Notes: a model not told the origin generated them from the letters alone. Counted from the stretch's first letter, positions 16,695 through 25,437 are shown. The stretch is 64,000 nucleotides of DNA from Halalkalibacter alkalisediminis (GCF_028610705.1 NZ_JAQQWT010000003.1:171412-235411), one strand, 5' to 3'. A program made the numbers and translations.

Positions 16695-17507
16695 CTACAT
16701 ATCCATCACAATCGCTTTCACTAATGATAAGAAATCTGATTTTACACGTTCGGTCGTTTCTATGACTTCATCATGCGACAACGGTTGTGGCAAAATGCCT
16801 GCAGCCATGTTTGAAATACAAGAGATTCCGAGAACCTCAAGTCCAGCATGACGAGCTACAATCACTTCTGGTACGGTTGACATTCCAACCGCATCTGCTC
16901 CCATCACACGAAGCATTCTTACCTCAGCTGGTGTTTCATATGCAGGTCCTGTATTTCCAACATAAACTCCTTCTTGAATGCCGATATTTAAGCTCGTTGC
17001 TTTTTCACGTGCTAACTTCCGCAAACGCTCCGAATAAGCAGTCGACATATCTGGGAAACGTACACCCATTGAGTCGTCATTAGGCCCTATCAATGGATTC
17101 TGCCCCATATTATTAATTTGGTCTTTAATAATCATGAGATTTCCTGCTTCATAAGCCTCATTCACACCACCAGCAGCATTTGTAACAATCATCTGACTTA
17201 TGCCTAATGCTTTCATCACTCGAACAGGGAAAGTGACGACTTCCATGCTATAACCCTCGTAAAAGTGGAAACGCCCTTGCATTGCTACTACTTGCTTCCC
17301 TTCTAATGTTCCAAAAACTAATTGACCTGCATGTCCCGCAACCGTTGAAACTGGGAAATTAGGGATCTCGTTATATGGAACTTTAATTGGGTTCTGAATT
17401 TCCTCTGCAAGTATACCAAGACCCGACCCTAAAATAAGACCTATTTCTGGTGCTTGATTCACTTTGTCTTTCAAAAATGATGCAGTTTGTTCAATCGAAT
17501 TCAACAT
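16695..17507 (-). CDS. pupG: Purine-nucleoside phosphorylase I
   Basis: 270 residues of the trimeric PNP type: LILGSGLG near the N-terminus (phosphate loop), VAGHAGQLVFG, MQGRFHFYEGY, NAAGGVNEAYEAG, GNTGPAYETPAEVRMLRVMGAD (base site, shortened: YETPAEVRM) and the final SCISNMAAG. It releases guanine and hypoxanthine from nucleosides. GGAGGG lies just before the ATG. The gap to the upstream deoB is nine bases and pdp follows 113 bases downstream, so the three genes likely form one salvage operon. Confidence 0.96.
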   Translation of the reverse strand: MLNSIEQTASFLKDKVNQAPEIGLILGSGLGILAEEIQNPIKVPYNEIPNFPVSTVAGHAGQLVFGTLEGKQVVAMQGRFHFYEGYSMEVVTFPVRVMKALGISQMIVTNAAGGVNEAYEAGNLMIIKDQINNMGQNPLIGPNDDSMGVRFPDMSTAYSERLRKLAREKATSLNIGIQEGVYVGNTGPAYETPAEVRMLRVMGADAVGMSTVPEVIVARHAGLEVLGISCISNMAAGILPQPLSHDEVIETTERVKSDFLSLVKAIVMDM

Positions 17508-17516
17508 ATTTCCCTC

Positions 17517-18698
17517 CTATAACTTCTGTAAAAAACTAGTGCCATGCTTAGGGAGTGTTACGGCAAAGTTATCCGCAATCGTCGCTCCAATATCAGCAAA
17601 CGTCTGACGCTTCCCTAAATCTCTTGCTTCTGACTGCCTTTTGTTGTACACGAGTAAAGGAACATACTCGCGTGTGTGATCTGTCCCAGGATGAGTAGGA
17701 TCATTCCCATGATCTGCAGTAATGATTAATAGATCTTTCTCTCCAAGCTCCTCCAAGACCTGCTTTAATTGCAAGTCATATTGTTCAAGCGCCTGTCCGT
17801 AACCTATAGGATCTCGTCTATGACCATACTTCGCATCGAAATCAACCAAGTTTATGAAACTAAGACCTGTAAATGGCTTGCGAATGGTCTCAAGCAGTTT
17901 TTCCATTCCATCATCATTCGAAACCGTACGGATAGATTCTGTAATGCCTTCACCATCATAAATATCAGAGATCTTCCCTATGGCTATTGAATCCAAACCA
18001 TTATCAGCAAGCTCATTCATAACTGTACGTTCAAATGGCTTTAGTGCATAATCATGACGATTCGGAGTACGTTCCCATTTATTTTCCCTTCCAACAAAAG
18101 GACGAGCGATAATACGACCTACCATGTATTTCGGGTCAAGAGTCAGTTTCCGAGCTTTCTCACAAATCTCATACAATTCCTCTATTGGTACCACATCCTC
18201 ATGTGCCGCAATTTGTAGAACCGAATCAGCCGAAGTATAGACAATTAAATCTCCCGTCTTAACATGTTCAGCTGCTAGTTCATCTAGTATTTCAGTACCA
18301 GACGCTACTTTGTTACCAATCATCTTACGGCCCCATTGTTTCTCTAACTCTGCTACTAACTCTTCTGGAAATCCATCAGGAAATACTTGAAACGGTTCTT
18401 GAATATTTAAACCCATTATCTCCCAATGACCAGTCATCGTATCTTTACCACTTGATGCTTCTTGCATGATTCCATAATGTGCAAGTGGTTTTTCTACTTT
18501 TTCAATCCCTGGTATTTCATCAATGTGGCTTAGACCTAAATTGGCCATATTCGGCATATTAAGACCATTCATTTTTTCAGCAATATGCTTTAAAGTATGA
18601 GAACCTACATCTCCAAATTCAGCTGCATCAGGCGCCTCACCAATTCCAACAGAATCCATAACTATTAAAAACACCCGTTCAAATCGAAACGTACTCAA
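17517..18698 (-). CDS. deoB: Phosphopentomutase
   Basis: 393 residues, alkaline-phosphatase superfamily. Metal-site motifs are visible: [12 protein letters not shown] near the start, [14 protein letters not shown] in the middle, and [27 protein letters not shown] near the end. It interconverts (deoxy)ribose-1- and 5-phosphate, feeding the products of pupG and pdp into central metabolism. The start is TTG at 18698 with AGGGGGA eight bases upstream; no better ATG matches the N-terminus. Known as drm in B. subtilis, where it also sits between xerD (ripX) and pupG. Confidence 0.96.
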   Translation of the reverse strand: MSTFRFERVFLIVMDSVGIGEAPDAAEFGDVGSHTLKHIAEKMNGLNMPNMANLGLSHIDEIPGIEKVEKPLAHYGIMQEASSGKDTMTGHWEIMGLNIQEPFQVFPDGFPEELVAELEKQWGRKMIGNKVASGTEILDELAAEHVKTGDLIVYTSADSVLQIAAHEDVVPIEELYEICEKARKLTLDPKYMVGRIIARPFVGRENKWERTPNRHDYALKPFERTVMNELADNGLDSIAIGKISDIYDGEGITESIRTVSNDDGMEKLLETIRKPFTGLSFINLVDFDAKYGHRRDPIGYGQALEQYDLQLKQVLEELGEKDLLIITADHGNDPTHPGTDHTREYVPLLVYNKRQSEARDLGKRQTFADIGATIADNFAVTLPKHGTSFLQKL

Positions 18699-18795
18699 GA
18701 TTAGATTCCCCCTTTTTTTATACTATGCCCTACTTTCATCCAAATTTGACAACTATTTAGTTGTCAGAAGTCTGACCTCTTGCGATATAAAAATT

Positions 18796-19686
18796 CTATG
18801 CTCGTGGATGATGCTGAGCATAGACCTCTTTCATTCTGGTTTTCGTAACATGAGTGTATATTTGTGTAGTTGAAATATCAACATGACCTAGCATTTCTTG
18901 AACTGCCCTAAGATCTGCCCCATTTTCAAGCAAATGAGTAGCAAATGAATGCCTTAACGTATGTGGAGTTAATGGCTTATTAATATTTGCTTTTTCAGCA
19001 AGTTGTTTTAAAATTTTCCAAAATCCTTGCCTCGATAATGGTTTGCCGTGATGATTCACAAATAATACATCATGACGATTTTTTTTCAAAAGCGTTAGGC
19101 GACTGTCTTCTAGATACCTTTGTAAAGCTTTGGTTGCTTCACCGCCTAATGGGATAATTCTCTCTTTGTTCCCTTTTCCAATGCATCTGACAAAACCCAT
19201 CGTTAAATGCGTATCTGTTACAGTTAAATTTATTAATTCTGAAACTCGCATACCGGTAGCATAGAGCGTTTCTAGCATCGCTCTATTCCGACGAGAAATA
19301 GGATGTTTTTCCAAAGGCACTGCCAATAACGCTTCAACCTCTTGCATGGATAATACTTTAGGCAAACGTTTAGCCCTTTTTGGAATGTCTAAATGTACAG
19401 AAGGATCTTGCTCAGCTAACTTTTCACGCAAAGCAAATTGGTGAAAGGCTCTGATGGAAGCAATGGATCTAGCAATGGTTGTTTCAGCGCGACCTTGTTC
19501 TTTAAGAAAATATAAATAGTGAAGAATGGTCTGCCGATCAATTTGGTTAATATCCATTGTATTTTCAACATTTTTGACAAAGAGCTCGTACTGCTTTAAA
19601 TCTCTCTCATACGATTGAATCGTATTTTTGGCCAAGCCGCGTTCCACTTGTATGTAATGTAAAAACTCAGTTATCTCATTACCCAA
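18796..19686 (-). CDS. xerD: Site-specific tyrosine recombinase XerD
   Basis: 296 residues with an N-terminal SAM-like DNA-binding domain ([20 protein letters not shown]) and a catalytic domain carrying Arg in [36 protein letters not shown] with the nucleophilic Tyr. It resolves chromosome dimers at dif with XerC. The TTG start follows GGGAG by eight bases. The position between yqzK and deoB is the standard Bacillus order, supporting XerD rather than a phage integrase. Confidence 0.96.
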   Translation of the reverse strand: MGNEITEFLHYIQVERGLAKNTIQSYERDLKQYELFVKNVENTMDINQIDRQTILHYLYFLKEQGRAETTIARSIASIRAFHQFALREKLAEQDPSVHLDIPKRAKRLPKVLSMQEVEALLAVPLEKHPISRRNRAMLETLYATGMRVSELINLTVTDTHLTMGFVRCIGKGNKERIIPLGGEATKALQRYLEDSRLTLLKKNRHDVLFVNHHGKPLSRQGFWKILKQLAEKANINKPLTPHTLRHSFATHLLENGADLRAVQEMLGHVDISTTQIYTHVTKTRMKEVYAQHHPRA

Positions 19687-19714
19687 TTAAATCGCTCCCA
19701 TTATGAGCTAACTA

Positions 19715-19948
19715 CTATTCTCCTTCTCGGTAAAACATCATTAAACGTTCAATCCAAGTAGTCGAATTCGCACCACTAGTCTCCATTTGAAATACTTTTA
19801 CAGCCTTACCTTGAGGCTCATCATAGCGATGGTAGCTTTCATATTCTTGACTTACCCATAGAATACCATAATAGAAGAGAAGTGTGCATCCCATAAATAA
19901 GAGAAACACTTTTAAAGTTTGAATGACTAAATAAAACCATGACCTCAT
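19715..19948 (-). CDS. yqzK: YqzK-like small membrane protein (DUF4227)
   Basis: 77 residues from ATG 19948, chosen for GGAGG eight bases upstream; the frame extends further but without support. One membrane helix (about 8-30: TLKVFLLFMGCTLLFYYGILW) is followed by a polar tail (EYESYHRYDEPQGKAVKVF). Position between fur and xerD is the same as B. subtilis yqzK. Function unknown. It probably begins the yqzK-xerD-deoB-pupG-pdp run. Confidence 0.85.
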   Translation of the reverse strand: MRSWFYLVIQTLKVFLLFMGCTLLFYYGILWVSQEYESYHRYDEPQGKAVKVFQMETSGANSTTWIERLMMFYREGE

Positions 19949-20025
19949 GGGACATACCTCCGCTTTTGACTTTCTTGTCATTAAGCCCTTAATACAAGCT
20001 ATGCCAAAAAGTATAGAGAATATAC

Positions 20026-20073
20026 CAGACTATAATCAAAAAGGGTGGTTTTTACCTTTTTGATTATAATCTG
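20026..20073. repeat. 19-base near-perfect inverted repeat
   Basis: CAGACTATAATCAAAAAGG (20026-20044) and the opposite arm (20055-20073) match at 18 of 19 positions around a 10-base loop. No T tract follows on either strand outside the stem. It lies upstream of yqzK in the transcribed direction. Role unknown: structured leader or protein site. Confidence 0.6.
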
Positions 20074-20180
20074 AGCACTGAGTTGAGCCGATGCCTGGTT
20101 TTAAGCTGTCTCTGAGTGCTCTTCTCAGAAACGGTGCGCAGCGTGCCAAGCCAGTGCCACATCCATCATGCTGATCACAC

Positions 20181-20235
20181 ATTTCAGCAACTTTAATGCA
20201 TTTTCAGCAACTTTAATGCATTTTCAGCAACTTCA
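20181..20235. repeat. Tandem 20-base repeat, 2.7 copies
   Basis: The unit TTTCAGCAACTTTAATGCAT occurs twice perfectly and then partly (TTTCAGCAACTT), with exact 20-base period, in the non-coding interval between fur and yqzK. The rest of 19949-20310 holds the inverted repeat at 20026 and nothing else I recognise. Confidence 0.8.
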
Positions 20236-20310
20236 TCCTTAACTGGCTTTTAGTTCCATAGAAAAGAACGCAGCATTGGCACTCTACCAACATACGTATC
20301 CGAAAGAATC

Positions 20311-20346
20311 AACAAAAAAAGCCTGTTCCTAAAGAACAAGACTTTT
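20311..20346 (-). terminator. Terminator of fur
   Basis: Minus strand: CTTGTTC, short loop, GAACAGG, then TTTTTTTG. It begins just after the fur stop codon. Confidence 0.8.
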
Positions 20347-20354
20347 TGTCTACT

Positions 20355-20819
20355 TTATTCTTCCGTTCCTGTCTTGGTCTCTTTATCATGACAACGATGA
20401 CAGATCCCGTGAAATGTTAAACGGTGGTCCTTAATTTTAAAGTTCCAATCGCGTTCTACGACTTCTTCTACATCCCCGAGTAAATCTTCTTGGATCTCAT
20501 CCACTGCTCCACATTCAATACACACGAGATGATGATGAAAATGTGCAGCTCCTTCTTGACGTAAATCAAAACGAGAAACACCATCTCCAAAATTTATCTT
20601 ATCTACTATTTTCAGCTCTGCTAATAATTCAAGAGTACGATAAACAGTAGCTAGTCCGATCTCAGGTGATTTTTCTTTTACGAGGAGGTAAACATCCTCT
20701 GCACTTAAATGGTCTTCTTCGTGTTCAAGCAACACTCTTACCGTTGCTTCTCTTTGCGGAGTAAGCTTATAACTTTGTGAGTGCAGATGTTTTTTTATTC
20801 GTTCGAGTCGTTTCTCCAT
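20355..20819 (-). CDS. fur: Ferric uptake regulator Fur
   Basis: 154 residues. N-terminal winged helix with KLTPQREATVRVLLEHEEDHLSAEDVY (here: KLTPQREAT and LSAEDVY) and AEDVYLLVKEKSPEIGLATVYRTLE recognition helix; C-terminal dimer/metal domain with HFHHHLVCIECG and CHRCH supplying two CxxC pairs. It represses iron uptake genes when Fe(II) is sufficient. GGGGAGG precedes the ATG by eight bases. Gene position next to spoIIM and yqzK matches Fur of Bacillus rather than the paralogues PerR and Zur. The promoter at 20856-20884 is overlaid with Fur/PerR-type boxes, so autoregulation or PerR control is likely. Confidence 0.94.
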   Translation of the reverse strand: MEKRLERIKKHLHSQSYKLTPQREATVRVLLEHEEDHLSAEDVYLLVKEKSPEIGLATVYRTLELLAELKIVDKINFGDGVSRFDLRQEGAAHFHHHLVCIECGAVDEIQEDLLGDVEEVVERDWNFKIKDHRLTFHGICHRCHDKETKTGTEE

Positions 20820-20855
20820 CTTTCATGCCTCCCCTCAACCCTTTTACCTCCTTTC

Positions 20856-20884
20856 ATTATAATCATTCAAAAAAACAGTGTCAA
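20856..20884 (-). promoter_or_regulatory. Consensus sigma-A promoter of fur
   Basis: Minus strand TTGACA (20884-20879), 17 bases, TATAAT (20861-20856): a perfect match to consensus and spacing, 37 bases ahead of the fur ATG. Confidence 0.9.
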
Positions 20885-20885
20885 T

Positions 20886-20941
20886 CGATAATGATTATTA
20901 CTTAATTAGTTATAATCAATAGTAAGTGATAATCATTATAA
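20886..20941. promoter_or_regulatory. Fur/PerR-type operator boxes upstream of fur
   Basis: TGATAATCATTATAA (20927-20941) differs by one base from both the Fur 7-1-7 consensus (TGATAATNATTATCA) and the PerR box (TTATAATNATTATAA). CGATAATGATTATTA (20886-20900) is a weaker copy abutting the -35. Together they flank the promoter on its upstream side. Confidence 0.7.
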
Positions 20942-21580
20942 TCAAACTCCTGTTGTGATGACCCATCGCATTAAGACCGGTGAAACATATGCTTCAAAAG
21001 CCGATGCGAACACAAGAGCTGATCCCACACAAAGGATGAGTAATGAATATTTCATAAACTGCGGAAAGATGGGCATATTAGTTCGTTTCATAAATTGTTG
21101 CCTGACCATTTTAAGACAAAATGAGATACTAGCTGTTCCGACAATAATAAAAGCTGGAACTAAAATGAAGTTTTGAGGCATAATTGAGACGAAAGATAGG
21201 AAGAATCCTGCCATACCCATTTGATTGACTAAGAATCCCACTGTGAACCCAACAACAACCCCTTTTAGAAATAGAAGAATCAGAATAACAGGCAACCCTA
21301 TAATTGATAATCCTAAAATCCACATCAAGCCAAAGTACTTAGCATAATGGGCAAAACTCTGACTGAAAATAGCTGAGGATTGAGCAAGCTCTCCTTCTTG
21401 AACATGTCCAAAAAATTGATTTAAGTACATATATAAATCATGCTTTTGCGTTAAGCTCAAGCTGTTAACAATGATCGCTCCAAATACAATCCCAATAAGA
21501 AATAATACTGTCGTAAAAACGTATATCGTTCGATTTTCTTCCAGATGGGCAGATATCATCTCTCTTAAACCGTACTTCAT
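20942..21580 (-). CDS. spoIIM: Stage II sporulation protein M
   Basis: 212 residues with five or so membrane helices: an N-terminal one after MKYGLREMISAHLEENRTIYVFTTVLF (start only: MKYGLREMISAHLEE), then GLMWILGLSIIGLPVILILLF and FLKGVVVGFTVGFLVNQMGM. This is the DUF95/SpoIIM family and the Bacillus length. SpoIIM works with SpoIID and SpoIIP in peptidoglycan removal during engulfment. GAGGAGG lies nine bases before the ATG. The stop codon abuts the Fur/PerR box of the fur promoter. Confidence 0.93.
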   Translation of the reverse strand: MKYGLREMISAHLEENRTIYVFTTVLFLIGIVFGAIIVNSLSLTQKHDLYMYLNQFFGHVQEGELAQSSAIFSQSFAHYAKYFGLMWILGLSIIGLPVILILLFLKGVVVGFTVGFLVNQMGMAGFFLSFVSIMPQNFILVPAFIIVGTASISFCLKMVRQQFMKRTNMPIFPQFMKYSLLILCVGSALVFASAFEAYVSPVLMRWVITTGV

Positions 21581-21700
21581 TACGTCATGACCTCCTCTTT
21601 TGCTCTTACTCCAATCTATGAGACAAGTCCGAAATCTATGACTATGATATGTAGGTTATTAAAAAAGGTAGTTTTATCTTTTGCTTGCTAGCTCCCTATT

Positions 21701-22864
21701 TTATTCTACCTTCCCATACATTCCTCCACCACCCGCCTTAATAGAAAGAGTTCCTTGCCTTGCAGCAAGAATAGCAGAAGAAATTTTACCTGTAACAATG
21801 CGGTTGAGTTGTTCTTCCGTAACGTGATGAATAATATTCATGTCCGTTCCAAAGTGGTCACGTAACTTTCCCAATGTTTTCTTGCCAAGTTTAGGTATAA
21901 ATTCCAGGGGAACCTGGTGTTGGTAAGGGGGTCTCTGGTTTTCATTCATATTTGAAGAAGCCAACTCCTTTAAACGGTCAGAGACCCCCTTAATAAATTT
22001 GGTTGATCCACAAGCTAAACAAGTTCGAGTGTCTGATGTTACTGAGCATTTCGCACAAATGGTATTATAGTATTTTCCTAATAACGGGTTCAAACCAAAA
22101 TTAGCTTTAATCCCCCTTCCATCTGTATTCTGAAGAGCTTTATGCACTTCCTCAAATGATGGATCTTTTAACCTTACTATCTGATACTCCCTTGCTATTT
22201 TTTCTAAAGAGTGTGCGTCGGAATTCGTTAAAAAAGGATAGTTGTGTAATTCATTAATTTGATCGGCCATCTTTGTATCACTACTTAGCCCTAATTCTAT
22301 CGCGTCAATTAGATGCGGATCAAATACCTCGGCCAAACTTTCTTTAACACCTTTACCATATAAACTTTTAAAGGGAGTAAAAGCATGAGCAGGAATGAAC
22401 AATCCTTTAAGGTCACGAACTTTCCTCTGAAGCACTTTTGCTTTCTCATATATTCTCTGAGAACTTAATGATGGATTTTTCATGCGACGAGCCATCCATT
22501 CACTAAACTCACGCATCGCTACTATGGTTGGAAGGTAAGCAAGGATATGAATCGGTCCATGACAGTTTTCATCATAAAGTTCAATTTCAGACCCCAACAA
22601 AAGCGTAACACCTGAATATTCGATCCCCCCTTCCGTTTTCTCAAATGCGACACCGCTTAATAAATCATCTTCAATTTCATTGATAACTTCTGGGACATGA
22701 CAATCGATCACTCCAATGATGTCAACCCCTTTTACCTCTCTTGCAAAATGGATAATAGATTTTAAGGTCAACGAAGGAGCAGCCGTTATCTTAACGGCTG
22801 CTCCTAACCGAGTTCGTCCAATATGTATATGTAAATCAGCAACATAGTCTTGTAATTCTATCAC
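21701..22864 (-). CDS. Endonuclease Q-like DNA repair enzyme (PHP domain; YqxK group)
   Basis: 387 residues. A PHP-type metal domain (about 1-260) shows DLHIHIGR, DCHVPEV, GSEIELY, PAHAFTPF and NSDAHSLEKIAREY, giving the clustered His/Asp metal ligands. A zinc ribbon follows (CAKC...CLACG, about 272-290), then a helix-hairpin-helix-like tail (IPKLGKKTLGKLRDHFGT). This order is that of archaeal/Bacillus EndoQ, which cuts 5' of uracil, hypoxanthine and AP sites. Its start overlaps the nudF stop by 4 bases (ATGA), so it is coupled to a nucleotide-cleaning hydrolase. Activity is by family inference. Confidence 0.85.
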   Translation of the reverse strand: MIELQDYVADLHIHIGRTRLGAAVKITAAPSLTLKSIIHFAREVKGVDIIGVIDCHVPEVINEIEDDLLSGVAFEKTEGGIEYSGVTLLLGSEIELYDENCHGPIHILAYLPTIVAMREFSEWMARRMKNPSLSSQRIYEKAKVLQRKVRDLKGLFIPAHAFTPFKSLYGKGVKESLAEVFDPHLIDAIELGLSSDTKMADQINELHNYPFLTNSDAHSLEKIAREYQIVRLKDPSFEEVHKALQNTDGRGIKANFGLNPLLGKYYNTICAKCSVTSDTRTCLACGSTKFIKGVSDRLKELASSNMNENQRPPYQHQVPLEFIPKLGKKTLGKLRDHFGTDMNIIHHVTEEQLNRIVTGKISSAILAARQGTLSIKAGGGGMYGKVE

Positions 22865-23406
22865 GGCTTTTTCAACTCTCTCATTTTCAAGTATTGAATT
22901 GCGTACGCTGTCTTAGCATCGTGAATCGTTTGATTGTTTACCATTTGCTCTGCTTCTTCAAGAGTCACTTCTAACACATCCAGAAATTCATCATCATCTG
23001 TTTGACTTAGACCCTTTTCTAGTTTATCCGTTGCATATAAATAAACGATTTCATCAGCAAAACCTGGTGACGTGTAAAAAGAGAGAATAAACTCTAGCTT
23101 TTCTGTTTTATAGCCTGTTTCTTCTTCAAGTTCTCTCATAGCAGAATCAAGTGGATCTTCGCCTACTTCAAGTTTGCCTGCTGGAATTTCTACAATGACC
23201 TTGTCTAACGCTTTTCGATATTGCCTTACCAGAACGATTTTTCCTACTTTCGTTATTGGTATCACTGCAACAGCGCCTGGATGTTTCACAACCTCCCGGG
23301 TACTCGTTTTTCCATTAGGAAGTTCAACTTCTTCTATTTGTAACTCTATAACACGTCCTTTGAAAATCTCAGTTGTTTTGGTTGTTTTTTCATATAAATG
23401 GTCCAT
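22861..23406 (-). CDS. nudF: ADP-ribose pyrophosphatase (Nudix)
   Basis: 181 residues. The Nudix box is complete: G-x5-E-x7-RELEEETG in GKLEVGEDPLDSAMRELEEE and following TGY. The upstream VVRQYRKALDKVIVEIPAG matches the NudF substrate strand. It hydrolyses ADP-ribose to AMP and ribose-5-phosphate. GGAGGG lies before the ATG. The 4-base overlap with the EndoQ-like gene indicates one operon; mciZ diverges upstream, as in B. subtilis. Confidence 0.94.
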   Translation of the reverse strand: MDHLYEKTTKTTEIFKGRVIELQIEEVELPNGKTSTREVVKHPGAVAVIPITKVGKIVLVRQYRKALDKVIVEIPAGKLEVGEDPLDSAMRELEEETGYKTEKLEFILSFYTSPGFADEIVYLYATDKLEKGLSQTDDDEFLDVLEVTLEEAEQMVNNQTIHDAKTAYAIQYLKMRELKKP

Positions 23407-23494
23407 CTTTTTTCTCCCTCCATTAATTGGTTCTTTTTTTTCTCATTCCTTCATAAAAGTGTAGCATACCTCTCATAGGAAAGGACGAGCCCAA

Positions 23495-23710
23495 ATGAAA
23501 ATCTACGTTCACGATAAAGGAATTGTATTGGCAGGGAAGGCTTGGGAAATTAAAGCTAAGTTAAATCAAGCTAAAAAATCATTTGATTTAGTCGAAGATT
23601 GGGTTGAAAGTGTCCATCATCAACCTGTCGTCAAAAGTCCTACCCGAATTGCCTCAGCAACTGCACAAAAGAATAACGGATCATCTTCATACTTGCGACC
23701 CATCGTCTGA
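23495..23710 (+). CDS. mciZ: MciZ, sporulation inhibitor of FtsZ, with long C-terminal extension
   Basis: The first 37 residues, MKIYVHDKGIVLAGKAWEIK followed by AKLNQAKKSFDLVEDWV, match the 40-residue B. subtilis MciZ (MKVHRMPKGVVLVGKAWEIR...). The location beside nudF is also conserved. MciZ binds the C-terminal polymer end of FtsZ in the mother cell. Here the frame runs on to 71 residues; the last 30 codons are antisense to the end of the DUF3866 gene. AGGAAAGGA precedes the ATG. TCATTCC, 15 bases, CATACCT upstream (about 23444-23471) is a loose SigE-type promoter match. Confidence 0.82.
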   Translation: MKIYVHDKGIVLAGKAWEIKAKLNQAKKSFDLVEDWVESVHHQPVVKSPTRIASATAQKNNGSSSYLRPIV

Positions 23711-24702
23711 ATTGGCAATCTAGCTCTTTTCAAAGCATGAGTGACCATTTCCGTAACGTAATCCTCTAAAGAGAAATGTATTTGGTGTTCTACGTGATAA
23801 GGACGGTATGATTCTAATTGTTCCATAAGCTTCTGACGATTCTTTTCCTCTAAGTATGGAATTGGCAAAACAGCTTCCTTAAACGTAAATTGACAAAGTG
23901 GGGTTAGGGTGTGATGACTTAGTCCACTATGCCTTTGTCTGGAGTCTGCAAATGACAATCGAGGAATCCAAATAGGAACACCTTCAAGGGCACTAATTGT
24001 GTGAGACCAGTGAGACATAATCATCCCGGAGAAACCAAAACGTGTTCCTGTACCTACAACACCTGGTCCAACAGAAATAACAATAAAATCTGCCTCTAAT
24101 GTATTTTTTGCAAATTGTAAGGCGGAGGCGATTGTAACAGCCTCAAATTCACCGCCAAAAGCTTGACCAACTGTAATGGAATGAAAACGGCCCTGTTGAT
24201 GTAAGGCTCTAAGTTGATCGCTCATAGCTAAAGCTAAACCGGCTTGATCATCGAAAATGACACAGCAGCGACTACCCGATTTTATTTCTTGGGAAACAAA
24301 ATAAAAAAGCGGAACCATACTATGTAATTCCGCAAGCCAAACAGGGCTTCCTTTTAAAGTGAATGATTTTGTAAACAGATGATGATACTCGCTTTCTTGT
24401 GATTCAATAGCCATTACACTGTGCTGAATGGGAGTGTAGCGTAGTTTCATTATGTGACCTTGAACTGCTTCATCGCTCCAATTTTTAACCGGAATGACTT
24501 CTCGAACGATGTCCCATCCACCTGTACCTAGCTGCAAATCAGTTGCTGTAACATTGACGACAACGTCAGCTCCTACTTCTACAGATGGTGATAAGCATTT
24601 ATATAAAATCGCACGCTTAGATCCTTTGTCAGTCTTTAACTTTTGTATCTTCTCATTTTCAAATTGAATGTCTATAACCTTCGTTACCATTTGTTTATAC
24701 AT
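23620..24702 (-). CDS. DUF3866 family protein
   Basis: The ATG at 24702 (MYKQMVTKVIDIQF) is chosen over an upstream TTG because GAGG lies about nine bases before it; the product is 360 residues. It has an N-terminal beta-rich part (about 1-110), a central alpha/beta region with GSRCCVIFDDQAGLALAMSDQLR and DFIVISVGPGVVGTGTRFGF, and no membrane segment. This is the DUF3866 family found beside nudF in several bacilli; the biochemical function is not known. The 3' end overlaps mciZ antisense by 91 bases. Confidence 0.8.
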   Translation of the reverse strand: MYKQMVTKVIDIQFENEKIQKLKTDKGSKRAILYKCLSPSVEVGADVVVNVTATDLQLGTGGWDIVREVIPVKNWSDEAVQGHIMKLRYTPIQHSVMAIESQESEYHHLFTKSFTLKGSPVWLAELHSMVPLFYFVSQEIKSGSRCCVIFDDQAGLALAMSDQLRALHQQGRFHSITVGQAFGGEFEAVTIASALQFAKNTLEADFIVISVGPGVVGTGTRFGFSGMIMSHWSHTISALEGVPIWIPRLSFADSRQRHSGLSHHTLTPLCQFTFKEAVLPIPYLEEKNRQKLMEQLESYRPYHVEHQIHFSLEDYVTEMVTHALKRARLPIQTMGRKYEDDPLFFCAVAEAIRVGLLTTG

Positions 24703-24849
24703 AGTCTCACGCCTCAACTAAGCTTTTTACCAAAAATGCCATATTTTCTTATTGTAACCAATATCAAGATACCTTTATTCAAGTAGTACAGAAAAAGGAA
24801 TCTCTCTTGTGATTCTATTGAAAACATTGGCTAAGTAAATGTGCAAAAA

Positions 24850-24884
24850 AAACATTAAGCGTATGAATCCAACGCTTAATGTTT
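24850..24884 (-). terminator. Terminator of the TlpA-like gene
   Basis: ACATTAAGCGT pairs with ACGCTTAATGT; the minus strand continues TTTTTTTT. Confidence 0.88.
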
Positions 24885-24921
24885 CGAGAAGTACAAAAAG
24901 GATAAAAAACTCACCTTTATA

Positions 24922-25437
24922 TTATAGTAGGGGTTCAATTAAGGTTTCTAGTCCCTCGTAGTGGACTTCGCCTCTAATAAGATGCTCAATGGTTCCGTCT
25001 CTACTTATAATATAAGTAGTCGGCATCCCAATTATATTGTAACGTTCATACACTACGCCATCTTCGTCAAAAAATACAGGAAGATTGATCTCAAGCTCCT
25101 CGATAAAACGAGGAGCATCTGTTAACGTACGTTCTAATTTTTGCATATTAACCGTGAGAATTGTAAGCCCCTCAGCTTCATAATCTGCTTGCAACCGCAT
25201 CAGATCTGGCATCTCATCGCGACAAGGCTCACACCATGAGGCCCACATATTTAAGATGATGACATCACCACTGTAATCATTTAGTTCTCCAGCATCTTGA
25301 TTATGCATGGGTAATGAGAAATTTTCTGCGATCATCCCAGGCTGACTTCCGATTTCTTGACGGTCCTGGAAAAAGATGATTGCTATTAAAAGGATAGCTG
25401 CTACACCTAGTACCATTATTGTTGCATTCCGTTTCAT
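24922..25437 (-). CDS. Membrane-anchored TlpA/ResA-like thiol-disulfide oxidoreductase
   Basis: The ATG at 25437 follows GGAGG by six bases; the product is 171 residues. A membrane anchor (about 5-24: TIMVLGVAAILLIAIIFF) precedes an extracytoplasmic thioredoxin domain with LNMWASWCEPCRDEMPDL (redox CEPC) and the cis-Pro site GMPTTYII. Such proteins reduce apocytochrome c or other exported thiols. The CEPC pair is as in ResA. No cytochrome c maturation genes are adjacent, so the partner is unknown. Confidence 0.9.
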   Translation of the reverse strand: MKRNATIMVLGVAAILLIAIIFFQDRQEIGSQPGMIAENFSLPMHNQDAGELNDYSGDVIILNMWASWCEPCRDEMPDLMRLQADYEAEGLTILTVNMQKLERTLTDAPRFIEELEINLPVFFDEDGVVYERYNIIGMPTTYIISRDGTIEHLIRGEVHYEGLETLIEPLL

